This document shows, piece after piece, positions 11,755 to 22,654 of a DNA stretch of 64,000 nt. Within the stretch, counting starts at the first letter, position 1. Each line of letters opens with the position of its first letter. The translations under genes and the position numbers were made by a program. The notes beneath the pieces were generated by a model, which was not told where the DNA came from, did not search any database, and saw only the letters and a program-made list of their open reading frames with translations. This DNA comes from Batillaria attramentaria (Eukaryota > Mollusca > Gastropoda > Batillariidae): assembly GCA_018292915.2 (NCBI GenBank), contig JACVVK020000140.1, forward strand, positions 986,001-1,050,000, given 5' to 3'.

Positions 11755-12240
11755 ACAAGCAGGAAAACGTATCTTTAAACATGTCCACGGATTTACGACA
11801 AACGTAAGTATTATGCACTTTTCATCAGGTTTACGACAAACGTCAACACTCTGCATGGTATACCATATTTACGATAACTCATCATACGAGTACCTCTTTT
11901 GCACGTTTCGACAGAATTGCGACAAACGTTAACTTCCTACACAGGCCACCAATTTAACGACAAAAGTTAGTTTTCTGCAAATGTCACCAGTTTCCCGACA
12001 AACGTCATTTTCCCAAATTTCACGAGTTTTAATACTAAAGTCAGTTTTCTGCGAGTTTCATCAATTTTCTCCAAAACGTCAGTCTTCTGCAAATTTCACC
12101 TCTTTCGCCCCGAAAGTCAGTTTTCATAGTTTCACCAGTTTCACGGCAAACGTTAGTTTTTCGACTTTCAGAAGTTTTTGCGAGGAACACCAGTTTTCTG
12201 CAAGTTTTACACAAGCGCCAGTTTTCTGCTTACATTTCTT
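11755..12240 (+). repeat. Degenerate minisatellite of about 37 bp units
   Basis: About a dozen diverged units share the pattern GACAAACGTCAGTTTTCTGC followed by AAATTTCACCAGTTT. Divergence between units suggests an old array. No coding frame is conserved across units. Confidence 0.78.
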
Positions 12241-12825
12241 GTAATTGTATACTAAGCATCGTCCACAGAGAGAGATGCGCACCGGTCTCGTTGTAACGGA
12301 CTCTGCTGCTGATGTGCCTCTGTGGTTCTGACCGCGACACAGATGTCCTCATCTGTTTAATGTCTTGTTGATGCAGTTCCCGCACAGACACACGCATCAT
12401 CGCAGTAACCGACCCAGCTTCGATTTCCTTCATTGGTTGAAGGCCATTTCCACTTTTAGCATGTCACAGTCCAGGACAAACTCCCAAACTATGAACTGAG
12501 TCGGTCGATCGCCAGACATTTTTCCTCGATACAACTTTGCGCCTAGAACTAGAATAATCATACGAAGAATTATATGAAGGGATACAAGCGAATTGCTGTC
12601 CTGCTGCACCCATCAAAATATCAAATTACAGGCGTTTCGTTCACTTCTAGAGTCTCCACGGAGAGTCGCGCCAAATGGATACATCCGTGTCTTCCACACA
12701 CCCGTTTTCCCCGCCTTTTTTTCAGTGACCTCCTGGCCACTGACATTTGCAGCATTTGTTTTCGCTTCACACACAGCTTCGCTTTCGTGCTATCTCTTCA
12801 AAGCCTTCAACTGCCAGACCACGGC

Positions 12826-12870
12826 TTTTTTTTTTTTTTTTTTTTTTTTTTGGGGGGGGGGGGGGGGGCT
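12826..12870. repeat. Poly-T followed by poly-G
   Basis: A T run of about 26 bases is joined to a G run of about 17. The same T-then-G arrangement recurs at 17548-17603 and 39395-39438. Confidence 0.9.
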
Positions 12871-13396
12871 CTGTACGAGAAGGAATTGAGTGTCAAGGCA
12901 TATTTATAGTAGATTTCTTCCTCGTTACAGCCATTAATCAGTTTTGCATGGTAAACTACGTAGACACGTCCTCTACTAACTCCCCGCTCACAGAAAACTC
13001 AACCGCACAAAAAGATCACATGAATATGATCTCCAAACGTATTCAGTGAGAGTGTTACATGAAAAGGCTATCTGCAAGGTCCCCCAAAAATGCTGAAGTC
13101 ATAAAACATGGAGGCGGATTGCTCCCTATGTGATAAATCATATCTCTTTAACACTGCTGCCCTTTCCCGATGGAGACGCCAGGGAAGGCTAACAAGCTGC
13201 TGTCAGCGCACGTGCAATGTAATGTGCATCGCCACATTATTTTTTGTTGTCAGCACGAGACAGATTCCATCATAGGTTATCCTCAGTGCATTGAGGGCAA
13301 AAGCATTGCTCAAATGCACTGCCTAAATTACTGCATTCTGGATGACGTTGCCGTTGTGGTAAGCCAGATGTACTCCCAGGCTCCTTTGACTCCCTG

Positions 13397-13620
13397 ACAC
13401 TTCTATCCTCAAGCTGCATTGACGCGGGTCACTTCTAGCCTCAAGCTGAACTGACCCGCCGCTGCATTAACGTCGGGGCACTTCCAGCCTCAAGCTGTAT
13501 TGACACTAGCCACTTCTAGGATCAAGCTGCATTGACCCGGGGCACTTCTAGCCTCAAGCTTTATTAACCCCGGGGCACTTCCAGCCTCAAGCTGCAAAGA
13601 CCAGGGGCACTTTAAGCTGG
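13397..13620 (+). repeat. Minisatellite of about 32 bp units
   Basis: About seven units start with CACTTCTAGCCTCAAGCTG and continue with CATTGACCCGGGG. A single related unit occurs at about 20788-20818. A TTTATT at 13560-13565 (AATAAA on the minus strand) is a possible polyadenylation signal about 1.1 kb downstream of the receptor stop codon, but it lies in this array and is weak evidence. Confidence 0.8.
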
Positions 13621-13654
13621 GAAGTGCGTCCCATGTGTTACACCAGCAAGCACT

Positions 13655-13905
13655 GCCATTAATGTTATGTTCAGTTAGTGTCTATTGATGAGAAAGGATA
13701 GTGGCATTAATGTTATGTTCAGTTAGTGTCTATTGATGAGAAAGGATAGTGGCATTAATGTTATGTTCAGTTAGTGTCTATTGATGAGAAAGGATAGTGG
13801 CATTAATGTTATGTTCAGTTAGTGTCTATTGATGAGAAAGGATAGTGGCATTAATGTTATGTTCAGTTAGTGTCTATTGATGAGAAAGGATAGTGGCATT
13901 AATGT
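13655..13905 (+). repeat. Nearly perfect 48-bp minisatellite, about 5 copies
   Basis: Units begin at GGCATTAATGTTATGTTCAG and recur exactly every 48 bp (13657, 13705, 13753, 13801, 13849) with a partial last copy at 13897. Near identity implies recent expansion or active homogenisation. No unbroken coding frame runs through the unit. Confidence 0.96.
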
Positions 13906-14145
13906 TCGTCAGTGTGCATTCATTTTTAGTGTGAGCTTTGCACCAAGACCTGTACTGTTCTGTTGGAAACACAGTAGCCACCGGGATAATCATACTAGTA
14001 CTAGGTCCAGTCAAAAGGCAACCGTAAGGATCCAAAGTGTCAATTGTTAATCCATTAGAAATTCAAATCGCAAGGTTCACACACGACTTTCTTCCTCGTG
14101 ACTCTTTCAGTTCTTTGATTCTCAACAGTTTCAGTAGGGCATAGA

Positions 14146-14285
14146 TCTGCCTAACGAATATCCACCAGGCAATGAGCAACGTGACTCGCGCTACAGAGCT
14201 AGTTCACATCTGCAATCTGCCTAACAAATACCCACCAGGCAATTAACCATGTGACTTGCGAAACAGAGCTAGTTCACATCTGCTA
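14146..14285 (+). repeat. Two-copy tandem duplication of about 69 bp
   Basis: Two adjacent units share ATCTGCCTAAC, CCACCAGGCAAT, and ACAGAGCTAGTTCACATCTG. The duplication lies in the predicted 3' UTR or downstream region of the minus-strand receptor gene. Confidence 0.85.
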
Positions 14286-14694
14286 GTAACACTTTTCAAC
14301 AGTTCCTGAACATCTGTGGGCCTGCAGAGCAGTAGTCCTCAGAGCACTTCTCAAAGGACGAGAGTCGTTTCAAAGCTGAGCCAGAAGCAAGCACGAGAAG
14401 TTCAGTGTAACACGGTTCAAGATGTAGAAACTAATTAGCAAGCCTACGAAGGTGGTGTCCTCTGTCTCTGGCTTCAGCCTCTGGACCTCCGTGTGAACAG
14501 ATTGAACTGTTAAGTAGCAGAATCCTGTGTAAGCATCCGCGCCACGATGAAATATTCTCCTGTTTGTCTAGCATATGCTGGGGCATAACAAGATAAGCCT
14601 CGCAGCATATGACCATGCTAGAGATACACGTATCAATGCACAGATCATACACAGGTGAACGGACAGGAGACAAGAAGAGTTCGTGTTGACGAGA

Positions 14695-15085
14695 TCAGTA
14701 GGAATGGAACAGGCAGCAACGTTCCGCGTCCCCAGACTGGAAATGCTTGTTGGAGAACCTGATGCAGTGCTGGTGGACCGGCACATCGTCCTCACCGCGC
14801 CGGAACAGGTCCGTCTGCTGCGCGGACGCAGCCGCGCGCATCTGTTGCTGGTGACGACGCTCAGACACACACACGTCACAGCGGCAGACCGGAATCAGGC
14901 GACCCCTGGAGCCTCCGGAGCCGGATCCCCCCGAGCCGCCGCTGTTGGCGTTGGTGTGGGTGTTGTTGTTGCTGTTGTTGGAGTCAACACGTGTGTCTGG
15001 CTGGTGCTGAACCGTAGTGCGTGGACCGCTTCTGCCCCCCATGACCTTTAATGACGAGCCGGGCCATTCGTCTCTTCTCGAGGAC
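14695..15085 (-). CDS. Terminal exon of GnRH/AKH/corazonin-type GPCR: cytoplasmic tail and stop
   Basis: On the minus strand an acceptor TGTATGTGACAG, preceded by TTTTTGTCTC, is followed by one base that completes a split codon. Then come 129 sense codons and TGA at 14697-14695. The phase matches the donor of the TM7 exon at 51972, where AG plus G gives Arg. The joined peptide reads CKVHKHR then SSRRDEWPGSSLKVM. This is expected for the membrane-proximal tail of a tailed receptor. The rest is hydrophilic: an Asn/Thr-rich stretch, a Gly/Ser-rich linker, then a Cys- and Arg-containing end finishing in CCLFHSY. Ser/Thr sites could serve arrestin or kinase regulation (inference). The 36.9-kb distance to the previous exon and lack of transcript data are the main doubts. 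It could also be an isolated frame, but the exact phase fit and acceptor argue against that. Confidence 0.68.
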
Positions 15086-15530
15086 CTGTCACATACAGAG
15101 ACAAAAATAATGTTCCGTTAGAAAACTGTTAGAGGATCTGTGAAAAACAGACACAAAATGTTAGAAAACTGTTAGAGGATCTGTTAGAGGATATGTCACA
15201 GACAGACACATGGCTAGAAAACTGAGAAGATCTGTCACATACAGACACACAGTTAGAAACCTGTTAGAGGATCTGTCACATACAGACACACGGTTAGAAA
15301 ACTGTGAGGGGATTTGTCACACACAGACACACGGTCAGAAAAGTGTCACATACAGAATGTTGTTAGAAAACTGTCAGAGGACCAGTCACATACAGAAACA
15401 GCATTTTCCGTTAGAAACTGTCAGATCTGTCGCACAAACAGACACAGAAAGTAGGATTAGAAAATTACACGGACACAGTAAACACAGTTAGAAGACTGCT
15501 GAAGGACCTGTCACACTGACACGGAATACG
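15080..15530 (-). repeat. Minisatellite of about 40 bp carrying reiterated splice-acceptor-like motifs
   Basis: Roughly ten diverged units contain GGATCTGTCACATACAGACA and TTAGAAAACTGTTAG on the plus strand. On the minus strand each unit reads TGTCTGTATGTGACAG followed by ATCCTC, nearly the same as the acceptor of the terminal receptor exon at 15085. The array sits immediately upstream of that exon and overlaps its first bases. Confidence 0.85.
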
Positions 15531-15649
15531 GTTTGCAGATTATATACTCAGACAAGAAAAGTACTGTTAGCATCGTGCATGTTTCTTGTATCACAAAGAC
15601 ACACGGAAAAAGTGGGTATTTTTCGCTTGAGCGAATGTGTGTCTAGGTA

Positions 15650-15680
<31 letters not shown>

Positions 15681-15682
15681 AT
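15650..15682. repeat. (AAAT)n microsatellite
   Basis: About eight AAAT units occur in tandem. Confidence 0.9.
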
Positions 15683-15953
15683 GACCAAGCAGAAACATTA
15701 GACCTAAGTTTCAGCTGGAAAGTCGAGTGTAACAGGTTGCATGAAAGTAGGAAGGAGGCCTGTCAAGGTCTTCAAAGATCCTTTGACGAAGAACCGGAGT
15801 TTGGACACCGTACGTGACAGAAGACGATTTCGGCGTCCACTGACCGAAGCATACAAAGACGGTGCGAGGCACTTACGACTAACGATGGGTTTCCGACGAT
15901 ACTGTGGCGTGCTTCCTGCTCTTAAAGGGTGAGTTTGTCAAGGTCCAAGTGAA

Positions 15954-15955
<2 letters not shown>

Positions 15956-16015
<60 letters not shown>

Positions 16016-16105
16016 CAGACAGACAGACAGACAGACAGACTTTCAGCATAGTATTTTGTAAGAATGATAATCTGCCTATCTTAAAAAGCAATATCGCTTA
16101 GCTAA

Positions 16106-16146
<41 letters not shown>

Positions 16147-16154
16147 GATGATGA
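15956..16154. repeat. TG/CAGA and GA/GAT microsatellites
   Basis: (TG)n and CAGA repeats lie at 15956-16040, and (GA)n followed by GAT repeats at about 16108-16154. Confidence 0.94.
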
Positions 16155-16631
16155 GTCATTAAATATTTGTACAGGGAGTTTCTGATCACTAAGAAACAAA
16201 TCACCACCAACAACAATGTCACACAAGCAATTCAAACAGACATCACCGACAACCAAACTTGTTCCATAAAAGAGTATTTCAAAACGCTGCTGTGGGAGAA
16301 ATGAAGTGTTTGGGAGAAACATTGCATTTTCCGACTCAGCTCAGATTACACAGACAAATATTTTCCGCGGCAAGCAATTTGTCAGGGTCTGCTGATTTCT
16401 TATTAAACCTGTAATAGACCTACGTGCGTCTGGCAGCGTCGGCGTCTTATTGAAACTGTAGGTTCTAGACTGTAGATGTATGTGCGGCGGTCCTTGATAG
16501 ACAGAAAATGACTGGAAGTAATAACTCCTCCGCGGAACTGTTCCCGATCCATCGAAGTGAACCAAGAATGTGTATTTTTTATCACACTGTGAGTACACAT
16601 AGAATCATATTCTTTCTCTCTCTCTCTCTCT

Positions 16632-16832
16632 CTCTCTTGGTAAAGGGAGCCGGGGTGGCCGAATGGTAGAGAGTTGGACTTCTAATGCTCGGGTCGTGAG
16701 TTCGTATCCCGGCTCGGGCCAAATATTTGTGCTGGCCTTTTCATCGTTGCCCCGTCTTTGATATCACCCTGTGTGGTGGAAAAGGACGTTAAACCCCAAA
16801 ACACCCACCAACCCACCCTCTCTCTTGGTAAA
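16632..16832 (+). mobile_element. Full-length SINE-1 copy with 15-bp target-site duplication, inserted in a TC repeat
   Basis: The element covers 16647-16817, with head GGGAGCCGGGGTGGCCGAAT, the usual body and the tail CACCCACCAACCCACC. The direct repeat CTCTCTCTTGGTAAA at 16632-16646 and 16818-16832 marks the target site within a pre-existing TC microsatellite. Confidence 0.92.
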
Positions 16833-16984
16833 ATAACGTTATATTCATTCATTCATTCATTCACTCTCTCTCTCTCTCTCTCATCAGCACATGCCACGTA
16901 TGTTTTGATTTGTTTATCGTGTGTATTTTCCTCTCCTTAATTTTCCTTAGATAAGTTTTTTATGTTGTTTTTTTCAGTACCCTT

Positions 16985-17056
16985 TAATGTAGAATAGCAT
17001 GACAGCATGTCAGATAGTCAGCAAAGCCTAAATGCTCTATCCTGAATTAAAAAAGT

Positions 17057-17107
<51 letters not shown>

Positions 17108-17125
17108 TCTCTCTCACTCTCTCCC
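16985..17125 (+). mobile_element. LINE 3' tail with (ATC)n and TC repeats
   Basis: The text from GTAGAATAGCATGACAGC to CTGAATTAAAAAAGTTTC, then (ATC)n and TCTC, matches the tail at 23045-23175. It is also related to the minus-strand tails at 37690 and 38690. It is the 3' UTR of a CR1/L2-like LINE rather than a gene. Confidence 0.72.
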
Positions 17126-17189
17126 CTGTAGTGTTGATTTACCATAATTACTGATCGATTTAGTCTGCCATTGCAATACTGTCACAATG

Positions 17190-17427
17190 TAAACTAGTGT
17201 CCAAAAGAAACGATACCAAACTGTTGTCAGAATGTTTGTGTACAAAGTGATCCCCGAGGCCTAAAACCATAGGTTTACGTATCCCACGTCCCAAATACAG
17301 CGTCTGCGCTCGGGATTACCGGAAACATTTGCTAATGAAATATACCACTCTGAAATTTCTGTATTGTTCTGCTTTTATTGTATGTCCTTGCCAACCCTTG
17401 GTATCGTTTCTTTTGGACACTAGTTTA
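17190..17427. mobile_element. 238-bp MITE with perfect 30-bp terminal inverted repeats and TA ends
   Basis: The left end TAAACTAGTGTCCAAAAGAA is followed by ACGATACCAA, and the right end is its exact inverse (17398-17427). Terminal TA on both sides fits the TA target duplication of Tc1/mariner-type elements. There is no transposase inside, so it would be non-autonomous. Confidence 0.85.
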
Positions 17428-17547
17428 TGTGTTCCACCATAAGCATTACCATAAGCTGTGCTTGTTCATACTCATTCATTGTTACGTTTCTACAGCCTGT
17501 GTTGCAATAAACTTGTTTAAACTAAGTAAACCCAGCCGACATAGCTA

Positions 17548-17572
17548 CCCTTTTTTTTTCTTTTTTTTTTTT

Positions 17573-17603
<31 letters not shown>

Positions 17604-17612
17604 CGGGGGGTT
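17548..17612. repeat. Poly-T followed by poly-G
   Basis: A T-rich run switches directly to G, like the tract at 12826. Confidence 0.9.
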
Positions 17613-18024
17613 AAACGATTTGCGTCACCAACAGAAAAGAGCTGTACGCATTTTTTTTTTAAAATTACGCTGCTGACGACCAGACACTGATTTTTCTCGT
17701 AATTGTTACTGTCGTTGTTTTCTTTTTTTTATTTTCAAGTGAACCACTGTCAATGCAGTGATGAAATCAGAGAAATATGCAGCAGCGATGTTCCTCTGGC
17801 GCTGTCCAGTGAGTGCGAGCTGATATCTGGGCTCTACCAGCAATGTCGTATCTTTCGTTTTACTGCCATATCTGTGGTATCGCAGTCACCTGTACTCAGT
17901 ATTTGTTTCTTCACACACTTTGTGTGTGCAGCTTCTCGAGGGTGAATAATAATAACAAAGCTTATAACAGCCCACGCCCGACCACCCACTATATGACAAA
18001 AAGAACAAGCCACTGCACACCAGA

Positions 18025-18127
18025 AGAAGCCACTTAAAGCCACTATTACGCAAGGTGTGGGCCTTCCCCTCTAGGCGGGAGACTGCTGCAGACTGCGTAA
18101 TACCAATAGTGGCTTAAAGTGGCTTCT
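18025..18127. mobile_element. Small hairpin element (about 103 bp) with terminal inverted repeats
   Basis: The left arm AGAAGCCACTTAAAGCCACT then ATTACGCA is inverted at the right end as TGCGTAAT, ATAGTGGC and TTAAAGTGGCTTCT. A diverged relative lies at 20857-20945, which supports a dispersed MITE-like family. Confidence 0.75.
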
Positions 18128-18141
18128 AGTGATCTGAAGAT

Positions 18142-18478
18142 TTTTTTTTTAATAACTTTATTGTCCCTTTCGGGAAATTCGGGCTGCTTCCCCCGGGGGA
18201 AGCGCGTCGCCGTGATGCAGCGCCACCCAATACCTATCCTTTTTTTTTAGATTTTTTTTTTTTTTTTTTTTTTGCAATTTTGCTGGTGGGAGGAAAGCTG
18301 GATAACCCGGAGAGAAACCCCCGTTGAGCACCCCGGCAGCCAGGAAAAACCAGTATCACATATCACAAGCTCGACCTGGGCTCGAACCCACACTTCATCG
18401 ACATGGTGACGGCCGTTCAGTAACGCAGCGACTAAATCCGACGAGCTACCAATTAGACCACCGCTCACCCCCACAAGA
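18142..18478 (-). mobile_element. SINE-3 copy, minus orientation
   Basis: On the minus strand it begins GGGGGTGAGCGGTGGTCTAA, has a box B-like TGGGTTCGAGCCCAGGTCGA, then a body shared with 53940-54265, and ends near AATAAAGTTATT with a poly-A tract. Poly-T tracts of plus-strand reading lie inside it. It is tRNA-derived in layout. Confidence 0.82.
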
Positions 18479-18480
18479 TT

Positions 18481-19900
18481 TCAAGTAAAAATGCGATTTT
18501 CCAATGGACTTTGAGATAACAATAAAACATAAACTAAATAGTACGTAAATCTCTGTTGGCAACAACACCACGGCATTTCCTGCCGACGACGAAGCGTACA
18601 CGCACGCCATGTGCACAGCATTTTCTGGACGAGTGAGCTTCACCGGTATGTTTGCCGACCGAAAATCTTGGGCATTTGGCGTCTTGGTGCGGTCAGTGGT
18701 CATGGCATTTACGTGAATCTGATGTTTGTGTGGTACTGGGCCCGTATGTAATAGTCGAGGTTAGGGCTTTTAACACCGGGTTAGAGTCTAACCTCGAACT
18801 AAACTAGCTCTAGGGTTAAATTTTCTGTTGTTTTTTTGTTTTAAATCAAGAAACGGGCCCATTCCAGCAAGGTGCCTAAGCCGTTATAGAAGGATTTTGT
18901 TCTTCCTTTCTTCGCTTTCTTTTGTATTTAATTTTGCTTTTGGGTTTCTTTTGTCCTCGTCTGGGTTAGGCCCGTAGACGTGGGTTAAATGAACCTCTAC
19001 TTTTACATACGGGCCCTGACTATTTCAAGTAACTGGACGCAAACTGACAGGAGGGGGAAGGGGAGGGGGGAGTCCACTTTCGAAGGTTTAACTCTGTATG
19101 CGAATGAAGTGGTGCTCTGTTTTGAACGGTCTCTGCATGATATTGAAGGAGACAGACGTTAAGAAAACCTTGAACGAGATTTCTTGCTTTGTATCCCAAA
19201 GCTAGACGGATAGTTTTTTTTTTAAGGGAACCAGAAAGAAGGTCCTGTAATAACCATTTAGGATGGTTTCACATTTATTCTTTTGTCTTTTTTAAAAAAA
19301 ATTCTTTTATTTTACTTTGTGGTTCCTTCCTTCATCACTTTCCACTTTTAACCCTTTATTTCTGTATTTCTTTTATTATTCGTCATATTTTAACAATAAT
19401 TTCCATATAAAATTTTAACTGTTGACAGCTTTTACACAGAACATAGTTATTTAGTGTTTCTCGTTCCGCACAGATTGTTATTTTAGATTATTAACAGAAA
19501 AGAAACGTTTTAGTGAACACTTGAGAACGACTATTTCCACGCGAGAGCAAGTATATCCACGTAGAAAAGCGCAACATATAACTATTTTCACGGATTTTGA
19601 CGTGTGGTTTGCTGCAGTACAGGCTTGCCATTAAAACTTCAATTTCTCTTGTTCCACTTGACCGCCAATGTGTTGCGGTTTTAGAACACAACAAATTCGT
19701 TTGACATTATAAGACCACTCCCGTCTAGATCGACATTCTCTATCCACGTGCCACGCTCGGCCTACGCCATTTATTTCTGACGCTGACAAAGGTCACGAAG
19801 AAGCATTTGGGGATGTGTTGGATTGTAATTACTTAACTGTTCAGGATCTATCGATATATCAAGTGTTGTTGTTGCTTTGTGGTTGTTGCTGTTTTGTGGT
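18481..19900. other. Non-coding stretch without recognisable features
   Basis: AT-rich tracts and short poly-T runs are present. No domain-bearing frame or RNA gene was recognised. Confidence 0.45.
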
Positions 19901-19902
19901 TG

Positions 19903-20105
19903 CTGTCGTTGTTGCGGGGAGCCGGGATAGCCGAGTGGTAGAGCGTTGGACTCTCAATGCTCGGGCCGTGAGTTCGAATCCCGGCTGGGGCCAAATATTT
20001 GTGCTGGCCTTTTTCTCGTTGCCCCGTCATTGAAATCACCCTAACGTGGTGGAAAAGGACGTTAAACTCCCAAACACCCCCCACCCCCACTCCTGTCGTT
20101 GTTGC
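19903..20105 (+). mobile_element. Full-length SINE-1 copy with 13-bp target-site duplication
   Basis: The element covers 19916-20092. Its tRNA-like head has GCCGAGTGGTAGAGCG (box A-like) and GAGTTCGAATCCCGGC (box B-like). CTGTCGTTGTTGC at 19903-19915 and 20093-20105 is the duplication. Confidence 0.93.
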
Positions 20106-20280
20106 TGCTATTGTTGTCAGTTGTTGTTATCTGTTGTGTTTTATTTCGCTTTTTGTGCTTTGCTTTCTTTTGTTGTTGTTTTGTGTTGATGATTAGCTTC
20201 CATTGAAAACCGTATAGAAGCTCAAATTAATGTCAATAAGCAATTTAGGCGAACACACCATGCACAGTTGGATCATGAAT

Positions 20281-20370
20281 CTGTTTTTGTTGTTGTTGTT
20301 GTTGTTGCTAGTTTGCTTGTTTTTAAAGACAGACATACAGAAAGACAGACAGACAGACAGACAGACAGAG
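20281..20370. repeat. TTG and CAGA microsatellites
   Basis: (TTG)n at about 20286-20310 and (CAGA)n at about 20330-20370. Confidence 0.9.
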
Positions 20371-20856
20371 ACAGAAGGACGCCACTCGTGTCCACCAGGA
20401 ACGGCCTTGGCACGTGAACCCTGCCCGATAAGTTTATAGCCCCAGTGTCAACAGCAGTTCCTGAACACTGACCAAAAGTGCACAGCCCCGCGGTTACTGG
20501 CGACCCAGCTGACCCCCAACCCATACAGTAAACACTGTCCTGTCCAGTCCTGACTTCCAGCCAATAATACGCTACCATCCCCAGGCCTTGGTTCTGATGG
20601 GAGTCTGCCTGTAGCGATTGGTATTGGATGGTCACTATCCATCACCAAGGTGACAGGCCCCGTAATTACTCTCAGGATAATCGTGAGGAAACTGGTTCTA
20701 ATTTGAGCTTGTCCTGCACCGTCACGTCTCCTGCTCTTGCTCGAAGCTGGGTGTAACATGCCTGGCACGATTGACTCGGAGGCACTTCCGGCGTTAAGCT
20801 GCATTGACCCCCGTGGCCTAAGGTGCCCCGGGTTGATGTTGCGTGTCTTGGCTCTA

Positions 20857-20945
20857 ATTAGGCCACTGTTACGAAAGGCGTGGGCCTTCCCGTTGGGCCC
20901 AAGGCCGCTGCAGATAGTGTAATAGTGGCTTGAAGTGGCTCCTAG
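20857..20945. mobile_element. Second copy of the 18025 hairpin family
   Basis: GCCACTGTTACGAAAGGCGT and GTGGGCCTTCCC match the 18025 element, and AATAGTGGCTTGAAGTGGCT matches its right arm. The outermost left arm is lost. Confidence 0.65.
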
Positions 20946-21189
20946 TGGTCTGAAGAGTTCAAAAAAAAAATGCCAGTTTTGCGTGGGCATTTAAGAGTTA
21001 AGGAAGACTATTTCAAACGTACACGAGCACTAGAGTCGCAAGCGCAACTGTTATTTTCTGTAAAACCTGCAGCAGTTTGAAATACGCGCGATTTTTTTTT
21101 CTGCCCCAACTCTTTTGTCAGTTCCAGTGGTGTTCCTCCCAGGTAATGGGTGGAATCCACGTAGGGCTCGGAAGCTGGGGCATTTTTTT

Positions 21190-21470
21190 TTTTTTTAATG
21201 CATGACGATGGAGGTGAGGATGATGGGGGTCTGTGTGGTTTGGGACTGCGGGACAGGGCAGTGTAATCATCCACATCATACGACGTGTCATACCAAGGGA
21301 AGCACCCCACAAAGTCGCACCCGTGAAATGGGTGAATCTCGGCTGTGTGGCAACAGCCTCCCCATTGGGCCCATAGCACACCCGCTCTGGGTACTAGGAG
21401 TTTGCCTCGGCTGGGACTCGAACCCGGGTCCATGGTCCGAAGTGCTAACCACTACACTACGGGCGCGATT
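21190..21470 (-). mobile_element. SINE-4 copy, minus orientation
   Basis: Read on the minus strand the head is GCCCGTAGTGTAGTGGTTAG (box A-like) and ACCCGGGTTCGAGTCCCAGC (box B-like). The body GTGCGACTTTGTGGGGTGCT is also found at 28838-28978. A poly-A-like T run on the plus strand at 21184-21196 is the tail. Confidence 0.8.
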
Positions 21471-21865
21471 AATCTTACCCCAAAGTGATGAGATTTGCGG
21501 TATTGCTACTTTACTCGTTTTGCTACTACGGCCAAGCCAGTGATTACTCCTGTTCAATTTTCTCAGTGTTGACGCAAAAGCGCCCCTGCTCGCTGTTCTG
21601 TATTCAACGGTGGCACAGCCATTTCGTCAAAGCCAATTCTTCGCCTCCCTATTGCCGAGGCTGAACTAACGCTTGCCTCCTACATTCGCAAAAAGAGGAG
21701 GATTTACCACTTAACCGACGTATCACTTCGCAGGACAAACTCTTCATGGTAACTTGAATGTATTTGCCCCAGTTCGCATCCAGTGCACGTGAAGCAATTA
21801 GATTATGGGTCGCTGAGCACGAGACTCATTGTGTAAATCACCTACGCTCGCTGCCTGAATGGATG

Positions 21866-21986
21866 TGTGTGTGTGGGGGGGGGGGGGGAGTGGGGGGGGG
21901 GGGTGAATTCGAGGAGGTTGTAATCCCCAATTTCGCCGATACCCCTCCCCATCCACCTCCGTTCGCACCCCCCCCCCCCCCCCACA

Positions 21987-22038
<52 letters not shown>

Positions 22039-22048
22039 CCTCTAAACA

Positions 22049-22084
<36 letters not shown>

Positions 22085-22126
22085 CTAAACACCACACACA
22101 CACACACACACACACCCCTCTAAACA

Positions 22127-22175
<49 letters not shown>
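21866..22175. repeat. G/C homopolymers, TC and interrupted CA microsatellites
   Basis: G runs at 21876-21902, a C run near 21969-21983, (TC)n, and four CA blocks. The CA blocks are separated by a repeated CCTCTAAACACCA spacer, giving a higher-order repeat of about 45 bp. Confidence 0.92.
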
Positions 22176-22177
<2 letters not shown>

Positions 22178-22654
22178 ATATTATACACACTTGATTGACC
22201 TACTCTAGTGGTAGTCGTTGAAAGCAATTGATGACACCCATGGCGTGAGGGCTGCTCGTAAAGTGAATGTGTGTGTGTGTGCATCAGAGTGAGTGGGTGT
22301 TTGTGGAAACGTGATAATTTATTTTTTTTTAATCAAAGGAGGTGGAGCAGGCGTTGTAATTTCCCTTTTATGGGATTGAATAAAATATCTTATGTCTTAT
22401 GTCTTAAGTCTCATCAAACCACGTCGCATTGTCCTCTCCCCAGAGGTGTCCGAAACTGTGGGGCTTGTTGTAAAAGTGGAGTAAACGGGCGCAAACATGT
22501 ATCTACAGCGCTGACACAACTTACGAAATGCGACGCTTACGTGTGGGAGGAGGCGATGTCGGCGTTTTGTTTCTGAGAATTTACCACGTATGAACCTTCT
22601 CGTACTGTCCGCTCCTCATCGGAAAAGCTCCTGAAGGTTCCCAAGTTCAATCCC

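Noticed and set aside
13655..13905. CRISPR array
   Set aside because: The 48-bp units are contiguous identical repeats without unique spacers, in an animal genome.
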